64,000 nucleotides of DNA, from positions 1 to 64,000 of the forward strand of contig NZ_VFWX01000020.1 in the NCBI RefSeq assembly GCF_006442965.1, in the 5' to 3' direction. Shown in pieces: positions 8,743-18,570 of the stretch (positions within the stretch are counted from its first letter, which is position 1; each line of letters starts with the position of its first letter). This stretch comes from Mesorhizobium sp. CU3. GTDB taxonomy: Bacteria > Pseudomonadota > Alphaproteobacteria > Rhizobiales > Rhizobiaceae. A program made the translations under genes and the position numbers. Below the pieces are notes generated by a model. It had not been told where the DNA came from. It saw nothing but the letters and a program-made list of their open reading frames with translations, and did not search any database.

Positions 8743-9404
8743 GCGACCGCGCGTTCCAGCGCGAGTGCCAGCCAGCCCTTCTCATCGACCGTTATGCCGA
8801 TCTCGTCATAGGAGTGGATCGTCGGGTGCGGCGTGACCATCGGATGGACATGCGTGGCCGCGATCACCATCACCGATGCGCCGGACGCTTCGCCGGCCGC
8901 GATGCCGGCCGGCGCATCCTCGAAGACGAGGCAGTCGCGCGCCTCGACGCCCAGGCGTTGGGCGGCCAGGAGAAAACAGTCCGGTGCCGGTTTGCCATGA
9001 TTGACGTCTTCCGCCGTGACCATCGTCGCCGGAACCGGAATGCCGGCGGCCTTGATGCGCAGCAGAGCGAGCTCGCGCGGCGCCGAGGTGACGATCGCCC
9101 AACGATCGCGAGGCAACGATTCGAGGAAGGCGACGGCGCCCGGGATCGGGACGATGCCTTCGAGGTCGTCCATTTCAGCCTTGAGCAGCGCATCGGCTTC
9201 GGCCACGGCGTCGACGCCCGGCAGCTTCAGTGCGCCGATCGTCTCGATCGCCCGCTTGCCGTGGATGGTCGGCAGGAAGGCGGCCACGTCCAGCCCATGG
9301 CGCTCGGCCCATTTCGTCCAGACCCGTTCCGCCGCGGCGATCGAGTTGAGCACCGTGCCGTCCATGTCGAAAAGAAAGGCGGCGAACTTTCTGCCTGCAA
9401 ACAT
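8739..9404 (-). CDS. HAD-superfamily sugar-phosphate phosphatase (GpmB/YfbT-like)
   Basis: A 221-residue class I HAD hydrolase. Motif 1 is FLFDMDGTVLNS with nucleophile and acid Asp; motif 2 is the Thr/Ser in IVTSAPRE; motif 3 is the Lys in HGKPAPD; motif 4 is VFEDAPAGI. The small helical cap between residues 20 and 85 is that of sugar-phosphate/beta-phosphoglucomutase-type members such as YfbT and YniC. Exact substrate is not readable. It ends convergently into the DUF1674 gene and is followed upstream by an intergenic palindrome. Confidence 0.9.
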   Translation of the reverse strand: MFAGRKFAAFLFDMDGTVLNSIAAAERVWTKWAERHGLDVAAFLPTIHGKRAIETIGALKLPGVDAVAEADALLKAEMDDLEGIVPIPGAVAFLESLPRDRWAIVTSAPRELALLRIKAAGIPVPATMVTAEDVNHGKPAPDCFLLAAQRLGVEARDCLVFEDAPAGIAAGEASGASVMVIAATHVHPMVTPHPTIHSYDEIGITVDEKGWLALALERAVA

Positions 9405-9445
9405 CGGATACCTTGGGTTTGTTTCTGGGAGGTGGCTGCAACCTA

Positions 9446-9572
9446 GAGCATTTCACCGTTTCACGGAAACGGCGAAATGCTCATAGGATTGTCTTGACGC
9501 AATTTCGGACGGAAGGCGACGGCGAAGTCGCCGCGCCCAACCGCTTCACACTTTTCCTGAAATTGCTCTAGC
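9446..9572. repeat. Nested intergenic palindromes (GAGCATTTC / GCAATTTC type)
   Basis: First hairpin: GAGCATTTCACCGTTTC (9446-9462) pairs with its complement at 9466-9482 with one mismatch and a 3-base loop. Second, longer element at 9493-9572 has outer arms GCAATTTC/GAAATTGC and an inner perfect hairpin GGCGAC/GTCGCC (9516-9533). A degenerate relative of the second element lies at 62648-62696 and a partial one at 13811-13840. It occupies the divergent region between the HAD gene and the transglutaminase-like gene. Confidence 0.75.
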
Positions 9573-9681
9573 CGCGATGGCCACATGTGGGAAGGCGGCA
9601 TTTCGACTTGGACGAGGAACAACAGCCGGTTTGCCGCGTTCTTCGAGCTGTAATCCAACAACACCAAAAAGGGGGAACGCG

Positions 9682-10551
9682 ATGCTGATACGGCTCGGCT
9701 ATGAAATCGCCGTCGAATGCGACGCCGCGACGCCGATTATCTCCTTGCTCGACATCCATCCCGAACGCCAGGGCGACATCAAGCGGCAGACGCGGGTGCT
9801 GACTTCGCCCTCGGTGCCGACACGCACCTATCACGACCGCCACGGCAATGTCTGCCGCCGCTTCACCGCACCCGCCGGGATGTTCCGTATCCTCTACGAC
9901 GCGGCGATCGAGGACAGCGGCGAAACCGACGAGGTCAACACGCTGGCGCGCGAGACGCCGGTGGCTGAGTTGCCCGACGATGTACTGGTCTACCTGCTCG
10001 GCAGCCGCTATTGCGAGACCGACCATTTGAGCGGCCTCGCCTGGCAGTTGTTCGGCCACCTGCCGCCGGGCTGGGCGCGCGTTCAGGCGATCGTCGATTA
10101 CGTCAACAGCCGGCTCTCCTTCGGCTACGGCTATGCGCGCGCCACCCGCACTGCGGCGCAGGCGCATGAGGAGCGGGTCGGGGTCTGCCGCGACTTCGCG
10201 CATCTGGCGATCACGCTTTGCCGATGCATGAACATTCCGGCGCGCTATCTGAACGGCTATCTCGGCGATATCGGCGTGCCCGCCGATCCGGCGCCGATGG
10301 ATTTCTCGGCCTGGATGGAAGTTTTCCTCGACGGCAAATGGTACACATTCGACCCGCGCCACAATCGGCCGCGGATCGGCCGTGTCGTCATCGCGCGCGG
10401 CCGCGACGCCACCGACGTGCCGTTGCTGCACAGTTTCGGCCCGCATCGGCTCGCGCTGTTCAAGGTGTGGACCTACGAGCAGGAAAGCAACCGCTTCAAC
10501 CCGCCGCATCACGGTATCGATCGGACGGCGAGCGCACAGATGCTGGCATAG
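9682..10551 (+). CDS. Transglutaminase-like cysteine protease family protein
   Basis: A 289-residue protein with an N-terminal beta-rich domain (about 1-100) and a transglutaminase-like core. The catalytic Cys is C169 in GVCRDFAHLAITLCR, followed by MNIPARYLNGYLGDIG and the WYTFDPRHN segment that supplies the Asp. The usual His before the AWxEV strand is a Ser here (MDFSAWMEVF), which I believe is shared by a rhizobial subfamily, so the His may come from elsewhere, such as DPRHN. No signal peptide is seen, so it is probably cytoplasmic. The ATG at 9682 follows a GGGGGAA ribosome-binding site. Confidence 0.88.
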   Translation: MLIRLGYEIAVECDAATPIISLLDIHPERQGDIKRQTRVLTSPSVPTRTYHDRHGNVCRRFTAPAGMFRILYDAAIEDSGETDEVNTLARETPVAELPDDVLVYLLGSRYCETDHLSGLAWQLFGHLPPGWARVQAIVDYVNSRLSFGYGYARATRTAAQAHEERVGVCRDFAHLAITLCRCMNIPARYLNGYLGDIGVPADPAPMDFSAWMEVFLDGKWYTFDPRHNRPRIGRVVIARGRDATDVPLLHSFGPHRLALFKVWTYEQESNRFNPPHHGIDRTASAQMLA

Positions 10552-10559
10552 GGTCTGTC

Positions 10560-10593
10560 GATATTCAGGGGAGGCCGGCCTCACGTGAATCTC
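10560..10593. repeat. Short ATATTCAGG palindromic element, copy 2
   Basis: GATATTCAGGGGAGGCC abuts GGCCTCACGTGAATCTC, giving an almost perfect palindrome with no loop. It begins nine bases after the stop of the transglutaminase-like gene, matching the position of the other copies relative to stop codons. Confidence 0.7.
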
Positions 10594-10644
10594 AACATAC
10601 CTGCGCCGGAACCTGTCCTAGTCCGGTTCATGTCGGCCCTTGAA

Positions 10645-10677
10645 CCGCTTCGGGACAGGCATGCTGTGCCGAAGCGG
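10645..10677. terminator. Strong GC hairpin, possible terminator
   Basis: CCGCTTCGG (10645-10653) pairs perfectly with CCGAAGCGG (10669-10677), and the inner GACAG/CTGTG adds four more pairs around a GCATG loop. There is no following T-run, so it may be a transcript-stabilising or rho-linked structure rather than an intrinsic terminator. Confidence 0.45.
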
Positions 10678-10745
10678 GAGGGGTCGGAACCACCGGCCCA
10701 ATTATGGTAAGTGCTTTATGAATGGGATCATCCTATTGGTTTTCC

Positions 10746-10785
10746 GTTTACCGGTCGTTTACCTTTCTGTTTTCGTAAATATAAT
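10746..10785 (+). promoter_or_regulatory. Promoter with direct repeats for the TadG-like gene
   Basis: A perfect TATAAT (10780-10785) lies 16 bases after TTTACC (10758-10763). The -35 is part of a direct repeat GTTTACC at 10746-10752 and 10757-10763, spaced by 11 bases, one helical turn, as expected for an operator bound by a dimer on one DNA face. Predicted transcription start is about 115 bases before the ATG at 10907. Confidence 0.5.
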
Positions 10786-10906
10786 AAAAACAATTAGTTA
10801 ACCTGCTATCGATGGTCGTTCGATTGGGCAAGAACCTGGGCTGGCCGAAATCCTGCAACACCCCTGCCGAGCGGCATCGATGCCGCAGACAGCGGAGGCG
10901 GAAGGG

Positions 10907-12268
10907 ATGCGGCAGTTCAGAGGTGTCGTTCGTGGGGTGGACGGCTTTGCCCGGAATCGTGATGGCAACATCGCGATTCTGTTCGGAGCTGCCGTATCGG
11001 TCCTGGCACTGGGCGTGGGCTTCGCGGTCAATATCTCGCAGCTCTATAATGCGCGATCGAGCCTGCAGGGCGTGGTCGATGCGGCGGTGACCTCAACGGC
11101 ACGCGATCTCACGCTCGGCGTCATCAAGGAAGCCGATGCCAACAAAACGGTGCAGTCGTTCCTCGACGCCAACAGCAACGCCGGCATCCTGCAGACCAAC
11201 CAGATCGTGCTCGACAAGCTCACCGTCGACAGGACGGCCAGCACCGTGCAGGCGGATGCGCATGTCGATGTCGGGCTCTATTTTCCGGTATTCAGCACCG
11301 GCGACATGCGCCGGGTGACGGCTTCGACCACAGCGCTCTATTCCAACAAGACGGTCGAAGTGGCGATGATGCTCGACGTCACCGGTTCGATGGCGGGGCA
11401 AAAGATCAAGGATCTCAGGACAGCGGCGAGCAACGCCGTCAATTCGTTCCTTAGCGGCCAGAGCGCCTCCAATCCGCGAGTGCGCGTGGCGATCGTGCCT
11501 TATGCCAATTCGGTCAATGTCGGCTCACTTGCCGCAAGCACCGTCTTCGTCGAGACCCAGGCAAGCGATCGCAAGCAGGCGCCGGGCAACAGCGACCCGA
11601 AATATGTCTCGGCATCGACCCGGCCGGACAATTGCGCGACCGAGCGCAAGGGCGCCTATCAGTATTCGGATGCCGGGCCCGGCGTCAGCATGGTCAATCG
11701 CGATCTCTTTTTGTCCGCCTTCGCCCAGCAGACCGGCACGGCAGCCTGTCCGGTCGCGACGGTTCAGCCGCTGACGGCAAATGCCTCCACGCTGAACAGC
11801 GTGATCAAGAATCTTGTCGCGTCCGGCGGCACTGCCGGCCATATCGGGGTGCAATGGGCCTGGTACATGCTTTCGGAAAACTGGGGCAGCGTGATGAACG
11901 CTTCGCAACGGCCGGCCAAGATGGATCCGAAGAAGGTGGCCAAATACGTGATCCTGATGACCGACGGCGAATTCAACCTGTCCTATTTCGATGCCGACAA
12001 CGTCAATCAGGTCTACAACGATGCCGGCAAGGTGCAGACGCGCACGGCGGCGACGACGCTATGCTCGGCTATGCGCGACCAGGGCATAGAGATTTTCACC
12101 ATCGGCTTCGCGCTGACCGAGACGAACGCCAAGTCGACACTGCAATCCTGCGCCAGCCCCGATACGGCAAACAGCAAGCATTTCTATCAGGCAGCCAACG
12201 GCGCGGAACTCGATCAGGCCTTCCAGTCGATCGTTCGCAACATCGACAACCTCACAGTGACCAAGTAG
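10907..12268 (+). CDS. TadE/TadG-like pilus assembly protein with VWA domain
   Basis: A 453-residue protein of the TadG type, linked to Flp/Tad pilus or secretion machinery. Residues 18-48 form an N-terminal TadE-like membrane segment (DGNIAILFGAAV...LGVGFAVNISQLYNAR). A von Willebrand A domain begins near residue 150 with the metal site DVTGS (D157), a variant of DxSxS, and continues to VILMTDGEFN and FTIGFAL. Paired Cys residues in the insertion and C-terminus suggest an exported domain. The ATG at 10907 has a GGAGG ten bases upstream. No other tad gene is nearby, so it is a lone copy ended by a hairpin terminator. Confidence 0.9.
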   Translation: MRQFRGVVRGVDGFARNRDGNIAILFGAAVSVLALGVGFAVNISQLYNARSSLQGVVDAAVTSTARDLTLGVIKEADANKTVQSFLDANSNAGILQTNQIVLDKLTVDRTASTVQADAHVDVGLYFPVFSTGDMRRVTASTTALYSNKTVEVAMMLDVTGSMAGQKIKDLRTAASNAVNSFLSGQSASNPRVRVAIVPYANSVNVGSLAASTVFVETQASDRKQAPGNSDPKYVSASTRPDNCATERKGAYQYSDAGPGVSMVNRDLFLSAFAQQTGTAACPVATVQPLTANASTLNSVIKNLVASGGTAGHIGVQWAWYMLSENWGSVMNASQRPAKMDPKKVAKYVILMTDGEFNLSYFDADNVNQVYNDAGKVQTRTAATTLCSAMRDQGIEIFTIGFALTETNAKSTLQSCASPDTANSKHFYQAANGAELDQAFQSIVRNIDNLTVTK

Positions 12269-12308
12269 CGGTCGGACGCCGCCTGGAACTCACGCGTTCC
12301 AAAAGGAA

Positions 12309-12342
12309 AAGGCCGCCGCTTCTCGCGAAGCCGGCGGCCTTC
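12309..12342 (+). terminator. Intrinsic-type terminator after the TadG-like gene
   Basis: AAGGCCGCCGCTTC pairs with GAAGCCGGCGGCCTT with a single bulged base around TCGC. It is flanked by an A-rich run on the left and a modest T-rich stretch on the right, so it could work for both strands, including the minus-strand mini-ORF transcript coming from 12.48 kb. Confidence 0.75.
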
Positions 12343-12409
12343 CGTGTTTCCGTCCATGACGCGGCTCTGGCGATAACCCCTTCGGGCTACCTGCCGCGCG
12401 TCTCGCGCC

Positions 12410-12481
12410 TTAACGGGAAGACTGCTTCCCGGAAGTGCAATCCGCTGAGCTCACGTTATAGGAAACGAAATCACTCGACAT
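12410..12481 (-). CDS. Candidate 23-residue mini-ORF with a perfect Shine-Dalgarno
   Basis: The ATG at 12481 is seven bases from a GGAGG that is part of a 15-base stretch fully complementary to the 16S rRNA 3' end (12483-12497). The frame runs MSSDFVSYNVSS then ADCTSGKQSSR and stops at TAA (12410-12412). The peptide is Ser-rich, has one Cys, and resembles nothing I know. The case for expression is the ribosome-binding site, a plausible promoter and the downstream terminator. It could be a real small protein, a leader peptide, or a displaced translation-initiation region such as that of rpsU; the last is a guess from memory of rhizobial S21 leaders. Confidence 0.4.
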   Translation of the reverse strand: MSSDFVSYNVSSADCTSGKQSSR

Positions 12482-12482
12482 C

Positions 12483-12497
12483 GGATCACCTCCTTTC
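12483..12497 (-). promoter_or_regulatory. Shine-Dalgarno fully complementary to the 16S tail
   Basis: The plus strand reads GGATCACCTCCTTTC, identical to the conserved 3' terminus of bacterial 16S rRNA, so the minus strand carries a 15-base anti-anti-SD. Ordinary genes in this window show 4-6 matching bases. Spacing to the ATG at 12481 is ideal for initiation. Confidence 0.7.
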
Positions 12498-12517
12498 AGT
12501 TCGTTGAACACACCCAG

Positions 12518-12569
12518 ATGATGGGGTGCGTCGCGGCAAAAGACAAGGGGTGCCGATTTTTGCCGCGAC
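12518..12569 (-). promoter_or_regulatory. Candidate promoter embedded in a 12-bp perfect inverted repeat
   Basis: GTCGCGGCAAAA (12530-12541) and TTTTGCCGCGAC (12558-12569) are exact reverse complements separated by 16 bases. On the minus strand CTTGTC (12547-12542) lies in the loop and CATCAT (12523-12518) follows after 18 bases, a fair match to alphaproteobacterial promoters. A small CACCC/GGGTG hairpin (12511-12528) overlaps the -10. The layout fits a repressor operator or an RNA leader for the mini-ORF. Confidence 0.4.
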
Positions 12570-12698
12570 CACTGCGGGCCTTTCGCCTTGGGCCTTGGCT
12601 TGGCGCAACCATGCCGACGGATCGCTGCCTTCCTGCGAGACCGCTGATGTTTCTCGAGGGATTGAAGACAAATACTATTGGTTGTACAGGCCGAAACA

Positions 12699-13784
12699 AT
12701 GGGGGCCGGCTCGAAGCAACGTCTACAGGCACTTGATGGGATCCGAGCTTATGCGGCGCTCGCGGTCATCGTATATCACGCCATCTTGTTGGTCGATCAT
12801 GGGCTCATTCAGCGCGTGTTGCCAAAGACGTTCTGGGAGGTGGACGCCAGCGATATTTGGGTGAAGGTCTGGCTCTCGACCTTCAATGGCGCGGCGGCCG
12901 TGGAGCTGTTCTTTCTGCTAAGCGGCTGCGTACTCGTCCGGTCGTTGGATGCGGCCAAGGGTACGTGGCTGGCGGTGTCAACTTCTTTTGCCATCAAGCG
13001 CGCTCTGCGCATCTATCCAGGCTTGATCCCGTGCGTCGCGGTGACCGCAGCGGTTACCCCGTCCGCCTTCTCATGGGGCGATATTGCCGGCAACATGGCA
13101 CTGTGGAACTTCGATGTCGTCGGCCCGAGTTGGACCTTGCAGGTGGAGATGCTTGCGCTTCCGCTCCTGCTCATCGTGGGCCTGCTGCATCGGAAGTGGG
13201 GCGCCTGGGGGATCCTCGCTGTGTTGGCCGTGGCTTTTATCGCGAGAAAGAACCATGAGGTGTTCATAGCTCCATTGCTTGGCCAATTCGGCTATCTTTT
13301 CGTGCTGGGTAGCTTGGCGCCGAGCCGGGTTGGGAGTGTCGTGGCGTCGTTGGCCAAGCCTGTCGGTTGGGTGCCCGTCGTCGTTGCCTTCGTCTTTCTT
13401 CGGCAATGCGTCGGTGGAATGGATCTGGAGACGGCGGCTCTCGGCTTTGTCTTGTTGGCGCTGCTCTATCACGATGACAGAGCGGCCACGTCGCCCGTGC
13501 TCGTGTCGCGGGTGCCGCAATTTCTCGGGAAGCTGAGTTTCGGCATCTACCTCTGGAATGTGCCCTTCTTCTATATGCCGTATCTGGTGCCGAAAGCGCT
13601 GCTGTCTCTCGATACCGTAACTGCAGGGCTCATCATTTCCGCGGTCATCATCCCGCTGAGCATTGTTCTCGCGACGCTCAGCCATTGGCTTATCGAGACG
13701 CCCGGCATAGCGCTGGGGAAGCGCTTGGCAAACCTCGCGGATTTTGGTTCGCGTCGCCTCCCGGCGCCGGAAGCGGCAAGCTGA
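12699..13784 (+). CDS. Acyltransferase family 3 (OafA/NodX-like) membrane protein
   Basis: About 361 residues with some ten hydrophobic segments, an integral membrane O-acyltransferase that modifies surface or secreted glycans. Family marks are LDGIRAYAALAVIVYHA near the N-terminus (catalytic His), FFLLSGCVLVRSL, the basic KRALRIYPG, and WTLQVEM. Acceptor is unknown. I start at the ATG at 12699; a TTG 21 bases upstream is in frame. The gene uses more T/A in third positions than its neighbours and stands alone between repeats, hinting at transfer. Confidence 0.9.
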   Translation: MGAGSKQRLQALDGIRAYAALAVIVYHAILLVDHGLIQRVLPKTFWEVDASDIWVKVWLSTFNGAAAVELFFLLSGCVLVRSLDAAKGTWLAVSTSFAIKRALRIYPGLIPCVAVTAAVTPSAFSWGDIAGNMALWNFDVVGPSWTLQVEMLALPLLLIVGLLHRKWGAWGILAVLAVAFIARKNHEVFIAPLLGQFGYLFVLGSLAPSRVGSVVASLAKPVGWVPVVVAFVFLRQCVGGMDLETAALGFVLLALLYHDDRAATSPVLVSRVPQFLGKLSFGIYLWNVPFFYMPYLVPKALLSLDTVTAGLIISAVIIPLSIVLATLSHWLIETPGIALGKRLANLADFGSRRLPAPEAAS

Positions 13785-13810
13785 TCCGCTCCATCATGTT
13801 TTTTCGACGC

Positions 13811-13840
13811 CGCTCACGCTTTCTCTGGAATTGCTCTGGC
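13811..13840. repeat. Partial copy of the GGAATTGCTC intergenic element
   Basis: CGCTCACGCTTTCTCTGGAA followed by TTGCTCTGG matches the right-hand part of the element at 9493-9572 and 62648-62696. Only one arm is preserved. Confidence 0.45.
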
Positions 13841-13922
13841 CGGGCTGAGGGCGGCTCTTATGGGCGCCTCGTCTAATGGAATAGCAGACGGGCCGTTCTT
13901 CGAAGCGGCGCGTACCCACTTT

Positions 13923-14677
13923 TCAACTGCTTGACAGAAATCGCATCGGCGCGCCGATCTCGATGCGCGCCGGCCGGTCGACGGTGCAATAGACGCCGAG
14001 ATTGTGGGCGTTGTGGCGCACCACATTGCGCAGGATGCCGGGGTCGTTGTCGAAGCCGTCCTGCGCAATGATGGTGAAGCCGCAGCGGCGGCACGGCTCC
14101 GAGACGGTGAGCAAAAGGTCGCCGATGGCGAGCTTGCGGCCGATCCATTCGGTTTCGGGAAAAGACCCTTCGATCGGCGCCATGTCGACGACGATGTTGG
14201 GCCGGAAACGGCGCGGGTCGGGCGCGCCTTCCGGATGCAGCGCCTTCAACCGCGCCAGCGAGGCGGTGGTAAGCAGGTGGATCGGCGCCTTGGCGTAGCG
14301 GGCCTCGGTCAGCGGGCCGACATAGGAGGGCGCGGCCTGCTCCGCGCCGAACGGGCGGATCGACGCTTCGAAGCCGAGAAAGGCGGAGATGGCGCGATCG
14401 CTTCGAGGGTCGGGCGCCGGCAGCCAGTCGCCGCCGGGTATCGATACTTCCAGGCGCCGGTCCCCGGTCAGCCGGGTGCGCAGCAACGGCGCCTTGTGCC
14501 ACCTCGCTTCGCGGTCCGGCCGCGCGATCTCGCCGTCGGCATCGACGAGGCCGAACAGCCGGTCGCCGTCGACGGTCGTTGCGCCGACGGAGATGGCGTC
14601 GAGCCGCTCGCCGGCGAGCGAGCTTGCCGGATAGCGCCAGAGCTGGCTGACGGCGCCGAGTGCGGCCTCTTTATCCA

Positions 14678-14678
<1 letters not shown>
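13923..14678 (-). CDS. MOSC domain protein
   Basis: A 251-residue protein with an N-terminal MOSC_N beta-barrel (LWRYPASSLAGERLDAI) and a C-terminal MOSC domain, related to the sulfur-carrying domain of molybdenum-cofactor sulfurases and to YcbX/YiiM. The conserved Cys is in SEPCRRCGFTII, preceded by RFRPNIVVD. Such proteins transfer sulfur to metal centres or help reduce N-hydroxylated compounds; which applies is not readable. The ATG at 14678 overlaps the acs stop as ATGA, so it is translated after acs from the same message. Confidence 0.9.
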
Positions 14679-16633
<1,955 letters not shown>

Positions 16634-16939
16634 TTTTTTGCTTTCCTCCCGAACCGTTCCGCCGGCCTGGGCGCCGTCGGTCGCGGCGAAGCAGCCGCGA
16701 ATTTCGCGGGCATTATTAACAGTTCCACGCCGACGGCAACATTAGACGTTGGATTCGCGTGGCGGGATGACGCAGGGGCAACCGAACAGCCTGTCAGCAC
16801 TCGCGCTCCAACGCTGCTAACTACATGTTTTGGCGAAGGAAATGCCGGCTGCGATCAGAAAAAATCAATAGACAGTTAAGCAACTAAGCGCAGAATCGGA
16901 AGCGGGAGGAAAGGAGATCGATGCCTTAAGGGGGCTGCG
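16634..16939. other. 306-base divergent intergenic region between acs and usg
   Basis: Apart from the acs promoter candidate I see no repeat, hairpin or conserved element. The half next to usg is AT-richer (around 16850-16890) and may hold the usg promoter. Confidence 0.6.
16712..16739 (-). promoter_or_regulatory. Candidate acs promoter
   Basis: On the minus strand TTGCCG (16739-16734) and AATAAT (16717-16712) are 16 bases apart, close to the housekeeping sigma consensus. It would give a leader of about 70 bases before the acs ATG. Confidence 0.4.
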
Positions 16940-17212
16940 ATGCACGACCATTGTGAAATGGACCTGATGCTCAGGGGCTATGGGCTGACCACGGCCAAGA
17001 TTCTCTATCACTTCCCCGACCACCCGCATTTGCTGCAAAGCTATATCTGGCAGGACTACGACATCGCACCGAAGTTCCCGGTGCTGATCCGCTTCATCGA
17101 GTTCTGGAAGACCAAGCTCGACGGACCGCTGCATTCGGTGACCTACACGCACCAGAAGCTGATCGCGCCGAATGAATGGCGGAAGGTGGACGGGGAGTTT
17201 TTGGTGCACTGA
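16940..17212 (+). CDS. usg: Usg family protein
   Basis: A 90-residue protein matching the alphaproteobacterial Usg family: LRGYGLTTAKILYHFPDHPHL, then LQSYIWQDYDIAPKFPVL and a C-terminal W-R-x-VDG. The family was named for a gene upstream of a tryptophan-pathway gene; its function is not established, and I have none to propose. It is soluble, rich in aromatic residues, and full-length. It stands alone, divergent from acs and convergent with an aldo/keto reductase across a repeat. Confidence 0.88.
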   Translation: MHDHCEMDLMLRGYGLTTAKILYHFPDHPHLLQSYIWQDYDIAPKFPVLIRFIEFWKTKLDGPLHSVTYTHQKLIAPNEWRKVDGEFLVH

Positions 17213-17293
17213 GCGGTGGCGCAGAAGTGTCAGCGGACTGTTTGCGTGATGTACCCGCATGCCTTGGTGGTTAGCGGAAATGCGCCATCGCTT

Positions 17294-17451
17294 CGTCATC
17301 CTCGGGCTTGACCCGAGGATCCATGCCGTGACGTTAGCCGTAGAGTGCAACGGAGCAGAATTCTGCACCGTTGCAGCGCCTTGAAGTCGCGGCATGGATC
17401 CTAGGGTCTGCGCGCGTCGCTACGCTCCTTGCTCCGCCCTAGGATGACGAA
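17294..17451. repeat. Long composite inverted repeat, copy B
   Basis: Shares the CCGAGGATCCATGCCGTGAC block, the GGAGCAGAATTCTGCACC centre and the CTGCGCGCGTCGC...CTCCTTGCTCCGCCCT right arm with copy A at 5715-5903. Its left arm lacks the GGCGGAGCAAGG segment and instead has a self-complementary CCTCGGGCTTGACCCGAGG. It again lies between convergent genes (usg and an aldo/keto reductase). Confidence 0.85.
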
Positions 17452-17501
17452 CCTCAGAGGCCGCGGCCAACTACAAGCGTTTGCTCTGACTCAGCCAGCT
17501 C

Positions 17502-18536
17502 TCACACCGCAGGCGGATTGAGCCGGGCAAAACCTTCCTGGCGCCGATAGGGAAAGTACGGGTAGGGCGCCGTCACCGCGCTTGCTTCATCCAGCGTCTT
17601 GATTTGTTCCGGCGTCAAACTCCACCCGACGGCGCCGAGGTTCTGGCGCAACTGTTCCTCGTTGCGGGCGCCGATGATGACGGACGAAACGGTCGGCCGC
17701 TGCAGGAGCCAGTTGATGGCGATCTGCGGCACGGTCTTGCCGGTTTCGGAAGCGACCACCTCAAGTGCGTCGACCACGCGGTAAAGAAGCTCGTCCTCGA
17801 CCGGCGGGCCAAAGTCGGCCGTGCCGTGCAGCCGGCTCTGTTCCGGCAGCTTCTGGCCGCGGCGGATCTTGCCGGTCAGCCGGCCCCAGCCGAGCGGGCT
17901 CCACACCAGCGCGCCGACGCCCTGGTCGAGGCCGAGCGGCATCAGCTCCCATTCATAGTCACGGCCGAGCAGCGAGTAATAGACCTGGTGCGCGACATAG
18001 CGCGGGTAGCCATGCCTGTCAGCGAGGGCGAGCGACTTCATCACCTGCCAGCCGGAGAAGTTCGAGACGCCGACATAACGCAGCTTGCCTGAGCGCACGA
18101 GGTCGTCGAGCGCCGACAACACCTCCTCGATCGGCGTCGAGGCATCGAAGGCGTGGAGTTGGAGCAGGTCGATATAGTCGGTGCCGAGGCGCTTCAGCGC
18201 CGCGTCGACGGAGCGGATCAGGCGCGAGCGCGACGAGCCCCAGTCGGCCGGGCCGTCGCCCATCGGCAGCGACGTCTTGGTCGAGATCAGCACCGCGTCG
18301 CGGCGGCCCTTGATCGCCTCGCCCAGCACCTCCTCCGAGGCGCCGGCTGAATAGACATCCGCGGTGTCGAAGAGATTGACGCCCGCCTCCACGCAGATGT
18401 CGATGAGACGGCGGGCCTCCTTGGCGTCGCTGTTGCCCCAATGGCTGAACAGCGGGCCGGAGCCGCCAAAGGTTCCGGCGCCGAAGGAAAGCGCCGGCAC
18501 GCGAAGGCCGGAAGCGCCAAGAGGTCGGTAGTCCAT
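17502..18536 (-). CDS. Aldo/keto reductase
   Basis: A 344-residue NADPH-dependent AKR with the (beta/alpha)8 fold. The catalytic tetrad is readable as Asp and Tyr in FDTADVYS, Lys in ISTKTS and His in LLQLHAFD; NADP-binding SSVIIGARNEEQL is near the C-terminus. The second of two nearby ATGs (18536) is favoured because AGGAG lies eight bases upstream, whereas the first overlaps it. It follows the MFS gene on the same strand with a short gap, so the two are probably cotranscribed. Substrate unknown. Confidence 0.92.
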   Translation of the reverse strand: MDYRPLGASGLRVPALSFGAGTFGGSGPLFSHWGNSDAKEARRLIDICVEAGVNLFDTADVYSAGASEEVLGEAIKGRRDAVLISTKTSLPMGDGPADWGSSRSRLIRSVDAALKRLGTDYIDLLQLHAFDASTPIEEVLSALDDLVRSGKLRYVGVSNFSGWQVMKSLALADRHGYPRYVAHQVYYSLLGRDYEWELMPLGLDQGVGALVWSPLGWGRLTGKIRRGQKLPEQSRLHGTADFGPPVEDELLYRVVDALEVVASETGKTVPQIAINWLLQRPTVSSVIIGARNEEQLRQNLGAVGWSLTPEQIKTLDEASAVTAPYPYFPYRRQEGFARLNPPAV

Positions 18537-18570
18537 CTTCATTCTCCTGATTGTCGAAGGAAATCGCTGA

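Larger units (their letters stand above)
10552..10906. other. 355-base gene-free stretch with repeat, hairpin and AT-rich promoter
   Basis: Contains, in order, a short ATATTCAGG palindrome, a strong hairpin, an AT-rich block with direct repeats and a consensus-like promoter, and the leader of the TadG-like gene. These are listed separately. No coding sequence is credible here. Confidence 0.8.

Noticed and set aside
12483..12497. Match to the 16S rRNA 3' end, considered as part of an rRNA gene.
   Set aside because: Only 15 bases match; no other rRNA sequence lies nearby. Better explained as a Shine-Dalgarno on the other strand.
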